NCBI RefSeq assembly: GCF_041260665.1
Contig: NZ_JBGCCT010000012.1
Coordinates: forward strand, 230,048 to 294,047
Direction: 5' to 3'
DNA from: Catenulispora sp. GP43
GTDB taxonomy: Bacteria > Actinomycetota > Actinomycetes > Streptomycetales > Catenulisporaceae
Length of the DNA stretch: 64,000 bases
Part shown: piece after piece, positions 37,607-46,300 of the stretch
How positions within the stretch are numbered: position 1 is the stretch's first letter
Layout of the letters: every line of letters starts with the position of its first letter
The notes under the pieces: model-generated
What the model saw: the letters and a program-made list of their open reading frames with translations, nothing else
Database searches by the model: none
What the model was told of the DNA's origin: nothing
Position numbers and translations under genes: made by a program

Positions 37607-38073
37607 CGGGTCACCCCCGCCACGGTGTCGATACCGTCCAGCGCGGCCAGGTCGCCGACGCCGGTCACCAGGCACGCCGGGCAGGGCCCGGCGTCCGGGT
37701 GGTGGTCGTGAACCAGCTGCGCAGCGGCCTTGCCGTCCGCCGCGGTGATGTCGGCGGTGGCGTCGTGCAGCGCGGCCAACAGCAACGGCAGCGCCGCCGC
37801 CTTGCCGAAGCCGGGCAGCTCGCCGATAGCGGCGTTGTCGGCCACCAGCGCGGCAGCGTCGATCTCGGTGGTCGGCGCCCACGCGGCGGCCAGGGCGTCG
37901 GCGTTGATCTGGCCGATCAGCGCGGCGGCGACCTCGGCGTGACGGGCGTCGGTGGCGTTGTCGGACTCCAGCCGCGCGGCGGCCTCGCGGTGGTCACGGA
38001 TCAGGGTGTTGCGGCGGGCGATGTCCGCCCGCAAGCCGTTCAGCACGTGCTGAATCGCGAAGGTGTCGGACAT
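37603..38073 (-). CDS. Unknown Ala-rich element protein
   Basis: 156 residues, mostly helical, with a CPACL near the C-terminus (HHPDAGPCPACLV). No family recognised. Coupled by ATGA overlap to the helicase gene and separated by two bases from the upstream membrane-protein gene. Confidence 0.6.
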   Translation of the reverse strand: MSDTFAIQHVLNGLRADIARRNTLIRDHREAAARLESDNATDARHAEVAAALIGQINADALAAAWAPTTEIDAAALVADNAAIGELPGFGKAAALPLLLAALHDATADITAADGKAAAQLVHDHHPDAGPCPACLVTGVGDLAALDGIDTVAGVTR

Positions 38074-38075
38074 GC

Positions 38076-38420
38076 TCAGCGCCCCTTTCCGGACGTGGCG
38101 GAAGTCGAAGACGAGCTGTGCATCGGGGTGAAGTTCGGGGTGGAGGTGGCACCCGGCATCGGCCAGGAGTGGTCAGGGTTCGAGGTGGTGGACGCGCCAC
38201 GCAGCGCGTGAACGGCCACCAGCCCCACGCAGACGAAGACCGCGACCGACACGACGAACCCGATCGCCTTGGCCAGCAGCAGACGCCACCAGCGGGGCCG
38301 AAGCCCACGCACCACCACAACCGGCGTCGCGCCGGCGGTGGAGCGGCGCACCCGGCGATCCGCCCGCACCTCGTAGACGACCAGGCCGACGATGCCGACC
38401 ACGATGGCCAGGATGATCAT
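38076..38420 (-). CDS. Small two-helix membrane protein
   Basis: 114 residues. Two hydrophobic helices (ILAIVVGIVGLVVYEV and LLLAKAIGFVVSVAVFVCVGLVAVHAL) are separated by a basic loop, and the tail is Ser/Thr/Pro-rich. No family recognised. ATG 38420 overlaps the stop of the 51-residue gene (ATGA). Confidence 0.65.
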   Translation of the reverse strand: MIILAIVVGIVGLVVYEVRADRRVRRSTAGATPVVVVRGLRPRWWRLLLAKAIGFVVSVAVFVCVGLVAVHALRGASTTSNPDHSWPMPGATSTPNFTPMHSSSSTSATSGKGR

Positions 38421-38572
38421 TTGGCCACCGCCTCAGCACCGGCGCCGGAGCAGTACTCCAGCAGGCCGGCCAACTGCTCCTCGACCGACTCCAGCAGGTA
38501 CGTGCGGTCACAGAACTCGTCTTCCAGGCCCTCGCGGATCTCGGCGAGGATCGCCTTCATGACGTCGGTCAT
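38417..38572 (-). CDS. 51-residue acidic protein in the transfer operon
   Basis: 51 residues, too short for many gene callers. It starts MTDVMKAILAEIREGLEDEF and ends GAGAEAVAK; it is acidic and wholly helical by composition (LLESVEEQLAGLLEYCSG). It overlaps the excisionase-like gene stop (ATGA at 38569-38572) and the membrane-protein start (ATGA at 38417-38420). The double overlap and codon bias support it as real. Function unknown. Confidence 0.75.
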   Translation of the reverse strand: MTDVMKAILAEIREGLEDEFCDRTYLLESVEEQLAGLLEYCSGAGAEAVAK

Positions 38573-38835
38573 GCCGCCACCGCCGTAACCGCCGGCTCGC
38601 CCGTCGCGGTGTCGCTCTTGGTCTCGATCTTCGCGGCGTTGAGCGCCGTGACCTCGAAGTCGGCCAGCGCCCAGATCGGCACCCGCACCGAACCGCCGAT
38701 GCGGAACGCGGGCAGGTCCCCCGACTTGATCTGACGGTAGATCGTGCTCTTGTCCAGGTCGTATCGCCGAGCCACCTCAGCGACCTTCAGCGCCTTGCGG
38801 TCTTCGACCGCGTCGGCAGTAGCCTTGTTGGGCAT
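38569..38835 (-). CDS. Excisionase/AlpA-like HTH protein, first gene of the transfer operon
   Basis: 88 residues. LKVAEVARRYDLDKSTIYRQIKSGDLPAFRIGGSVRVPIWALADFEV (residues about 15-62) is a MerR/excisionase-type winged helix. In AICEs a separate Xis directs excision with the integrase; here it heads a leftward operon of overlapping genes. Its promoter region holds two dyads, one shared with the GntR-Nudix gene. Confidence 0.85.
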   Translation of the reverse strand: MPNKATADAVEDRKALKVAEVARRYDLDKSTIYRQIKSGDLPAFRIGGSVRVPIWALADFEVTALNAAKIETKSDTATGEPAVTAVAA

Positions 38836-38907
38836 CGTGCAGCTCTCCTAGCCGTGAGTTCCGGTGTGATCTCGGCCCTGGCGGGGTGCCACCCGCCGGG
38901 GCCTCTC

Positions 38908-38937
38908 CGTACCACTTCAGTAAGTGGTACGCACCAC
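38908..38937. promoter_or_regulatory. Overlapping operators upstream of the transfer operon
   Basis: A perfect 24-bp palindrome with arms CGTACCACTT and AAGTGGTACG around CAGT (38908-38931) overlaps GTGGTACGCACCAC (38924-38937), which recurs at the GntR-Nudix promoter. The sites lie about 75-100 bp before the excisionase-like gene and about 210 bp before the divergent HTH regulator. The rest of 38836-39143 holds no gene. Confidence 0.7.
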
Positions 38938-39143
38938 AGTGAACTACTGGTCCACTGCTGCGTCAAGCGCATCGCTCGCATCTCCTGCTTCGCGACGCCC
39001 TTTCTGCTTCCAGTGCAACGGATTGGCCGCCACGGCAACAGCCAACTGAGCCCAACACGAGAGCTGTTAACCCTTGGTTGGGAGCCCTTGAGCAGGGCAT
39101 TCTTGAGGGGTCAGTCAGGACCCTGTGTGATGGGTGACAGAGA

Positions 39144-40265
39144 ATGGCAACTCAGCTCAGCAAGATCCGAACCGCTCGTGAGTGGTCTCAATCGCAGCTT
39201 GTACGCGCGATTGAGATCTACGCCCGGGAACATCGCATGCAGATCGCCAAGGCCGAGAGCCTTGCCGTTTACGTCTCGGATTGGGAGAACGATCGGCGAG
39301 CGATCAGCGACAAGTACGCGCTGATTCTCAGGGCTCTCCTTGGCGTGACCGATGCTGAGTTGCGCGGGACGTCTCCCGAACCGGACAACGCTGGCGGGTA
39401 CGACGAACTCCTGGCACGAATCGACTCGGCGCAAGGCGTCAGCGGAACGCTGGTAGAAGCGTTCTACCAGCAGACAGAACTGCTCCGGACCTTCGACCGG
39501 CAACGCGGAGCGCGGAGCATCGGGGACCAGATGCAGGCGCACCTGGCGGCGCTTCAGGACGCGCTGACGTTCGCAGTAGTCCGGTCGGCACGGAAACCGG
39601 TGGCGACCGCTCTTGCCGGCGCGGCTACTCTCGCCGCCTGGCAAGCGCTCGACGTTGGCAGCGTGACTCGTGCTTGGCAGCACTACGAGACAGCCAAGAG
39701 CGCCGCTCGCGATGCTGAGTCAACCGCCTACCTTGCGCACGCCATGGGCGAACAGGCATTTGCTCTCTTCGACGCCGGTCGGCCATTGCTCGCGCTGGAG
39801 CTGATACGCGAGGCACAGGAAGTCGCTGGCGCGCACGTCTCGGCTCGGCTCCTGGCCTGGCTCAGCGCGGCCGAGGCGGAGCTCTGCGCACACGTAGGTG
39901 AGCACGATGCGTGTCGCCGAGCGTTCGACCGAGCGGAACGGCTGCTGCCCGGGGATGACGAAACCCGAGATCCCGAAATGCTCAGCATCTTCCTGAACCG
40001 AGGGCACCTGACGCGGTGGCGCGGCAACGTGCTGGCTTTGATCGGCGACGATGACGCCGTGGCAAATCTCTACGCCGCCCTCAAGACGGCCGATCCGACC
40101 TTCGTTCGCGCGCAAGCCGGCATGTACTGCGATCTGGCGCAAGCACACACCGCCCGCGGCGAGCTAAGCCAGGCTGCGGAATACCTTATGACTGCTCGCC
40201 GACTGGCAACACAGACGGGTTCGGCCCGTCAACTGCGGCGAGTCTCCCGCCTTAGCCAGGCCTGA
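39144..40265 (+). CDS. HTH/TPR-type regulator (XRE-like)
   Basis: 373 residues. The N-terminus (IRTAREWSQSQLVRAIEIYAREHRMQIAKAESLAVYVSDWENDRRAISDKYALILRALLGV) is an XRE-like HTH of the kind joined to helical TPR-like sensor domains in actinomycetes; residues about 130-365 contain the repeats (AYLAHAMGEQAFALFDAGRPLLALELIREA..). Divergent from the transfer operon, so it probably regulates the element. A weak AGAGA precedes ATG 39144. Confidence 0.75.
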   Translation: MATQLSKIRTAREWSQSQLVRAIEIYAREHRMQIAKAESLAVYVSDWENDRRAISDKYALILRALLGVTDAELRGTSPEPDNAGGYDELLARIDSAQGVSGTLVEAFYQQTELLRTFDRQRGARSIGDQMQAHLAALQDALTFAVVRSARKPVATALAGAATLAAWQALDVGSVTRAWQHYETAKSAARDAESTAYLAHAMGEQAFALFDAGRPLLALELIREAQEVAGAHVSARLLAWLSAAEAELCAHVGEHDACRRAFDRAERLLPGDDETRDPEMLSIFLNRGHLTRWRGNVLALIGDDDAVANLYAALKTADPTFVRAQAGMYCDLAQAHTARGELSQAAEYLMTARRLATQTGSARQLRRVSRLSQA

Positions 40266-40321
40266 ACCGGAGCTTGGCCAAGCCTTCTCGCGCATGTGCT
40301 CCTGTGGGATACCGTCGTGGC

Positions 40322-41110
40322 GTGCCAGACGAGACGGAAGCCAGAACGGATTCAGATGCTGGCGCGGGCGGTGAGCCTCTCTCACGTTGGCAAAGGATCG
40401 CCGCCTGCGCGTTGGGGTTGTCTAGCGCTGGCGCCGGGGGAGTTTCCGTATTCCTAACCACGAACCAAGCAGGAAGCGTTGCGCTTCTCGGCGTAGGCGC
40501 AGGGTTCTTAATTATGGGCGTGAACGGCACGCCGATCATAAAGGCGAAGCTCAAGGACTACGAATTAACTATGGCCCCAAGGCGCCATAGAGTTGTCGAG
40601 CAAGCACTTTCCGAACCACCCGAAGAGGCCAGTAAAACCCTCGACGTACTACAGCAAATCGACCCGGGTGCGCGCACGGACCCCGCTGTACGCCGAGCGA
40701 TAGGCGAGGTCTACCAAGCAGAGGTGCATGCTGCGCTGACACGAGCCTTGGTAGGTACGGACCTGAGGGTTACCGATCAGAGGCTGCGCGGTAAGGATCA
40801 GGGCTTTGACATCGCGATCAGATCTCCATCAATTGCAATTAATGTCGAGGTCAAGCACACAAGTAATTCAGACATCCCACTCTCGGCAAACCACGTTAGG
40901 CAAGCATATGCATATGCATCCAGATCCGTTGTGCCATTTCTCGTGGTGACAAACCACCGGCTGAGCAACAATATTTTCGAGGAAGCGAAACCCGTAGACC
41001 CCGAGGGGAGGAGAGTTCAATTTGTTCGCTGGAGCGACCGGCAAGACGATTCGGCACTTCAGCTCGCTCTAAATCGCCTACTTAAAGGCCACCCGAGCGA
41101 CACCTACTAG
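40322..41110 (+). CDS. Membrane-anchored PD-(D/E)XK nuclease-like protein
   Basis: 262 residues from GTG 40322 (TTG 40274 is an alternative; neither has a strong ribosome-binding site). Two hydrophobic helices (IAACALGLSSAGAGGVSVF, SVALLGVGAGFLIMGV) lead to a soluble domain with GFDIAI, 12 residues, and VEVKHTS. This Asp...Glu-x-Lys spacing on adjacent beta strands is that of PD-(D/E)XK endonucleases (restriction endonuclease-like fold). Base composition is clearly less GC-rich than neighbours, suggesting separate acquisition. A defence or DNA-processing role is inference. Confidence 0.6.
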   Translation: MPDETEARTDSDAGAGGEPLSRWQRIAACALGLSSAGAGGVSVFLTTNQAGSVALLGVGAGFLIMGVNGTPIIKAKLKDYELTMAPRRHRVVEQALSEPPEEASKTLDVLQQIDPGARTDPAVRRAIGEVYQAEVHAALTRALVGTDLRVTDQRLRGKDQGFDIAIRSPSIAINVEVKHTSNSDIPLSANHVRQAYAYASRSVVPFLVVTNHRLSNNIFEEAKPVDPEGRRVQFVRWSDRQDDSALQLALNRLLKGHPSDTY

Positions 41111-41154
41111 CCGCGAACACCGCAAGACAATGACCATGCCTCACAAGCCGTGCG

Positions 41155-41928
41155 TCACGTCGCAGCGCCACCGGACAAAACGTGAAGCAGGGCAACGAGT
41201 GTCCCCGAACCAGCCAGCTTGCCCCGCTTCAGTAGCGACGGGATCTCAGCAAGCGGAACCCACTCGATGACGGCCGCCTCTTCGCCTTCTTCAGGCTCTC
41301 CGACGCGCGTCGCACCGCGACCGACGTAGATCTCGTGAGGCGAATCCACCATGCCGATCATTGGCTGATAGCTGACGACGTGCTCAAGCGACTTCGGTCG
41401 CCAGCCTGTCTCCTCCTCGACTTCACGCGCAGCAGTCACCACCGCGTCTTCCCCGTCCTCAACGATCCCGCCGGGCAGCTCCCAACCTGATTGCTGCGGG
41501 ACGAACCGGTAACGCCACATCATGAGTACGCGGTCATCGTCATCGATGACCGCAGCGATTGCGACTCTGCGAAGCCTCACAACGTGGTGCTTGAAGCGCT
41601 CGACACCAGGCGGCTCGACGTCTACCAGCTCAAGGCGAACCCACGGATTGTCATAGATCGTTTCTGTCCCATGGATGCGCCACGGCTCGACGCCGGCGGG
41701 GTTATCGCGGACAGGCCGAGCGGCCTCAGTGACGTAGTTGCCGCTTCCGTGCTGGTTGTCGATCAGGCCTTCCGCAATCAGCTTCGTGAGGACCAGGCGG
41801 AGCGTTGTCCGTGCCGTTCCCAGCTGCTCGGCGAGGTTGCGCTCAGATGGCAGCTTGGCGCCGGGGCCGTAAGTGCCGTCAGCCATCCAGCCTCGCAGCG
41901 TGCTCTCAACCTCGCTGGTAGTCCCCAT
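41155..41928 (-). CDS. GntR-type regulator fused to a Nudix hydrolase
   Basis: 257 residues. Winged helix at about 1-68 (AKLPSERNLAEQLGTARTTLRLVLTKLIAEGLIDNQHGSGNYVTE), then a Nudix domain with the box GIVEDGEDAVVTAAREVEEETGW, matching Gx5Ex7REUxEExGU. In AICEs such as pSAM2 the regulator KorSA (GntR) and a Nudix protein are separate genes controlling replication and transfer; here they form one polypeptide. It probably binds GTGGTRCGYACCAM at its own promoter and upstream of the transfer operon. It is the last gene before attR. Confidence 0.88.
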   Translation of the reverse strand: MGTTSEVESTLRGWMADGTYGPGAKLPSERNLAEQLGTARTTLRLVLTKLIAEGLIDNQHGSGNYVTEAARPVRDNPAGVEPWRIHGTETIYDNPWVRLELVDVEPPGVERFKHHVVRLRRVAIAAVIDDDDRVLMMWRYRFVPQQSGWELPGGIVEDGEDAVVTAAREVEEETGWRPKSLEHVVSYQPMIGMVDSPHEIYVGRGATRVGEPEEGEEAAVIEWVPLAEIPSLLKRGKLAGSGTLVALLHVLSGGAAT

Positions 41929-41954
41929 GCCCTAGCAACCTCCACATCGTCTGA

Positions 41955-41968
41955 GTGGTGCGTACCAA
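41955..41968. promoter_or_regulatory. Operator upstream of the GntR-Nudix gene
   Basis: GTGGTGCGTACCAA, 27 bp upstream of the start codon, is the reverse-complement-like twin of GTGGTACGCACCAC at 38924-38937. The shared consensus GTGGTRCGYACCAM is an imperfect palindrome. Confidence 0.65.
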
Positions 41969-42173
41969 CAGCGTAGCGAGGTTCAGGACGAGGGCAGCTT
42001 GCCAAGCTTGAGAAGGGCCGAAAATCGCTCGATCTGGGTCTTCAGCGCGGTCTCAGAAGTGGGCTCAGTTCAGTTCAGTTCGGACCGAATGCATATGCGG
42101 CATGAGTGGCAGGCACCCGCCCTGAGCTGCACAAGGACTAAGCAAGACACGCCCTGGACGGAATTTCCTACAC

Positions 42174-42216
42174 CTGGCAGACAAAAGGTCAGGGGTTCAA
42201 GTCCCCTAAGCTCCAC
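42174..42216 (+). repeat. attR: second exact 43-bp copy of the tRNA-Ala 3' end (copy B)
   Basis: Identical over 43 bp to 26609-26651 and not part of a complete tRNA. It marks the right end of the AICE. Confidence 0.92.
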
Positions 42217-42221
42217 CCCAT

Positions 42222-42251
42222 CCCCCGATCTGCGAAACCGCAGGTCGGGGG
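42222..42251 (+). terminator. Terminator after attR (copy B)
   Basis: CCCCCGATCTGCG and CGCAGGTCGGGGG (one G-T pair) around AAAC, followed by CTTGTTTT. Near-identical hairpins follow att copies C and E. Confidence 0.85.
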
Positions 42252-42268
42252 CTTGTTTTGAGCGTGAT

Positions 42269-42293
42269 GGTTGGAGCCATCTAGGCTCCAACC
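42269..42293. terminator. Second hairpin after attR
   Basis: Perfect 10-bp stem GGTTGGAGCC / GGCTCCAACC with a 5-base loop. The left arm belongs to the GATGGTTGGAG sequence that also follows copies C and E. Confidence 0.6.
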
Positions 42294-42617
42294 TTGGCTC
42301 CTTCAGAAGTCTTCCGATTCTTCGATTGGCGCCTCAATCTGCAGGTCAGGGCCGGTCTTGGGTGACCCAGAGCATGCGACTGCCAGCACCCGCGTGGAAG
42401 GACCTGAGACACGGGTTCGCCATGTCTGTGGTGAATGCGTGGTGGCGTCTTGCGCGCTCCGCCCGTCGGGTTCGAGACGTCGGCGACCCGGTTCTAACGC
42501 GGCCGTTACTGAAGATGAGCAGCTACACGTAACTAATCTTTGACACACAGCTGTACACGACCTCCACCTGCCTCCGGCCCCGGGTCGTCATGACGCCGCC
42601 GCGTCGCCAACCACCCC

Positions 42618-42740
42618 TCACTGCTCGGCGACTCCCAGAAACTGCAGAACCGCCAGCACCCGGCTGTGGTCGGCGTCGGCCTTGGGCAGATCGAGCTTCG
42701 CGAAGAGTTTTTGATTTGCTTGCCGGCTTCGAGAATGCTG
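42618..42740 (-). pseudogene. C-terminal fragment of a LuxR/NarL-type response regulator
   Basis: The last about 37 residues before the stop (QKLFAKLDLP...SRVLAVLQFLGVAEQ) read like the end of a LuxR-type HTH, where '..FAKLGLP..DDHRRVLAVLAYL' is common. Upstream the HTH core is not in frame and no start is evident. Most of 42294-43312 otherwise shows no protein-like reading frame and looks decayed. Confidence 0.4.
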
Positions 42741-43312
42741 CGACCACACATCGATGCCCTGATCGGGAACGCCAGCCCGTGGACCGACAGACAGATAGCC
42801 GCAGCAACCCCGGTGCACTCCGGCTCACCCAGCTGCACGCGCCGCGCCTCAGACGCCGGCCCCAGTGGACTCGGAAGCCCGGAAGGAAACTTCTCCGTCG
42901 ACGGGAGCCCCGTCCCTCCGGACCGACCACCTGCTCCACCACGTCCGCATCGTTGACCCACACGCGCAGCTGAACGGAGAAGCGCCGCCCCGGCGGCAAC
43001 ACTGTTTACTCCAGACGATCGAACATCCCGCCACTCTACGGCCGCACTACAGCAAGGCCACAGAGTGATCCAAGAGAAACGCCCTAACCGCCTGCGATCT
43101 ACGCCTTGACGACGATCATGGCCGTCACACCGGTCCCGGCGCGCCGCCCGAGGACGAAGCCGCCACGAGTGACGCGCCGGGCTGGAGCATTCTTCTGAGG
43201 CCGATCCGACTATCAGGATCAGCACGGCGAGCTCGAACATGATGGCGATGTACTGGCCTACTTCACCCACGGCACTCGCCGAACGGAACCACCGGCTCAC
43301 TCGAATCGCCGG

Positions 43313-46300
43313 CTACGACGCAGTAAGGCGCTGCCCAAATAGTTCTCCTCCTTGCACCCTCTGGCCCCGCCCCACCCTAATTCTCAAATTGCGATTCCGA
43401 GCCAACGGCGCCAGGTCAATATTCGGCCCAACGTCATATAAAGTAAGCTCCTGAAGGTTCGCCAAATTCTCCAGCGGCGTGAGGTCCTGAAGGCCGCGAC
43501 AGGACATTAGTTGCAAGCCCTTAAGCTTGGCGAGCGACCCGAGTGCCGCAATATCCGCTACGGCGTTATTCGTGAGCGTTAGATACTCGAGATCTTTTTG
43601 CGTATCCAGTGCCTCAATATTCCTAAGTCGAGGGCATCCGCCCAGCGTAAGCAGCTTCAATCTAAGAGGCTCTAGAGCCTCAACGCTGACCAAATCACCA
43701 AGGCCGTACAACTCGAGAGCGCTAATATTCGGTATACGATCAACGATCTCCGAAAGGTCGTAAGCCATTCCCGCCAAGTGCAAATCGAGGGATCGCAGAG
43801 AGGGCGCAAGTGGAAGTGCCGAAAGGTCCGCCTGCGGCAAACAATCGCGGAGACGAAGCGTTCTCAGACTTAGCGCCTCCAGCGGCACAAAAGAAGACAC
43901 CTTCTGCAACCCGCGCAAATCGAGACGATACAACTCGACCAGGTCGCGAATAAAGCCGATGGATGAGTGACTACGCATATCGAATACTAGACTTTGCAAG
44001 CGTTTGAACTGCGCAACTACGTTCGGGTCTTCGACAACCGTCCCGTATACCCCCAGATGACTAAGGGTTGACGAAAACCTAATTAGCGGCCTTAAGTCGA
44101 GGCTAGGATGCGGCATACTCCATATGCCAGCTAGACTGAGCTCCTCAAGGTCTCGAGCGACCGAGTCAAGGAAATTGAGGTCATCAACACGACGCACAAT
44201 ACGCAACGATCGAAGGTGTTTGAGGTATTTTAGAGCAGGCAGGAGCCGGGCGACGGGGATATCCACTTGTCTCACCCACGGCGTGTCAGCCAGAACCTTC
44301 TGGGCATACAGCTCAGGATCGAAGTAGCTCCATCCTTCATTGAGCTCGTGTTGAACGTCCCGTCGTTCGTCCGCACCGAATCCAGCAAGCTTCTCGAGGG
44401 CCGACTGGCCGTTCACGAGGTAAGCGGTCCGCACAGTTGCCTGAGCGACCGGCGTAGTCAGGCCGTCAAGAGAAACTGGCAACTTCATGAGAACGGGTTC
44501 ACCGATAGCTGCGAGCGATCTGGCAATAGTCAGACTGCTAGGCGGCAAGAGCGATTCAAGTTGGAGCTCAATTTTCTCCCGCAGCGACACCGGGATCGAG
44601 TGCAATGTTTCAAGACATGAAGCTGCCAAAATCTTCAGTTGCCTAGCTCGCTTTGGCTCAGCATCGATCCTTTCAAGCAGCCCCGTCATAAGTTGCTCGC
44701 GAAGTGGGCGATTAGCATGGCCAGCGGTCATAATGACCGTTTCCCGCCACTGGTCTTGATGCGCACGGGAAATTAATAACTCTATGTCGGCGTCATCAGC
44801 GATCTGCTTAGCAGCGAGGTACTCCTGAACTGTCCGATGGATAAAGTCAATGCGTCCTGCTACCGGCTCTCGCAGGATTCCGCTCCGCTGAAGGAGATGC
44901 TCTAGCACAGCCTCAGGAGATTCTTGCAGATGCGGCATGGTAGTCAGCTTTTCCGCAATCCGATTCAACGCCATTTGCTTTGGCAACTCGCTACGTCCAA
45001 ACTCGGAAAGCCGCCAAGCCAGGTCTTGAAGGATTTGAGCCTTCTGCGGACGCTCTAGCGCAGATTCGAGGTTGCTTGGTATTTCGCGCTCAGCATCGCG
45101 ACGCTCAAGCAACAACTCGATAGCTGCCTCATAAAGGCCCATGCGGTCACGAGGAAGTTGCTTGTCGCGGTCCAGGTTAAGAGCACACAGCATCGCCGCC
45201 AACAGGGGACTCGTAGCTAAAGCTCGAAGATGAGGCCCGGTCTCCAATCGCGCCAGCAGGCTTGCTTCAAAACCCGGCAGCCTGTCAGGATCACACGGCA
45301 AGCCACCGGCGTGACGCGCCGCGTCGTGCCAATGGCGTATGAGCGACTTCACATCTGCAGGGCTCATCCGCTCCAAGAAGACCGAGGCAAATCCTTCCGC
45401 ATCAAGCCATTTCGCGTCTGCCGCAGCCGGCCGTGATGTGACAACGACTCTTAGCTCAGGATAGGCCTGGATGATCCCACTAAGCCATGTCCTGACCGCC
45501 TTGCGCTGTGCCGCTTTAAGCTCATCAACACCATCGACGAGTAGAAGTGCCCGTCCAGACAAAAGGCGTCTATGGGTCCAAGCGGTCGGCATGACGCTTA
45601 GGTCGATTCCAGTAAGACCATCGAGCAGCTCCTCGGGACGTGGCAACCGTTGATCAGCGTAGCTACGCAACTTGATCAAAAATGGCGTATAGCCGTTCCA
45701 GCTCGACAACTCCCCAGCAAACGTACCCCGTGCTGACGAAATTGCCAGCCAGCGAAGCAACGTACTTTTCCCTGATCCGGCTTCTCCACGAACCAATATG
45801 AGCTTCGACCGGCCGAGCGCCGTTTCAACGCGAACCGTCGCCTGCGTCGGCTCATGGGCATCTCCGCGCCAATCATCAAGACTACCCGACGAAATACCCG
45901 AGGCACGCTTGATCGCTCGCATGCTATCGCCGGCCGCGGAAACCGTCAGGCTAATATACGCTACGCTCAGCGATGTTCGAGGCCGATACTTTTCAATTCT
46001 TACCCCAAATAACTCGAGCGTATCAAGGGCGTGACTTATCGCGCTAAGATATCGCCGTTCAAAATCCCCATCCCCCGCCAACCCTTGGGGCGCATCAAGC
46101 GTCCTAATGGGCAGCCGAGTCAACATTGCGCTGACCTGTGTTGAGATATCAGTTAGTCGACCAAGCGTCTCGGCGGCCACCCGCGGCGTAAATTCTGGCA
46201 GTTCTCGAACGATCCGGATCAAGCAATCACAGCAATCAGTAAGAACGACCTCATAAACGTGCGCGCCCGCCTCACCAAGCTGGCGATCACTTCCCCGCTG

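Noticed and set aside
42533..43300. 255-codon minus-strand ORF after attR
   Set aside because: Composition is Arg/Ser-rich and irregular; a different frame carries the only protein-like piece (LuxR fragment).
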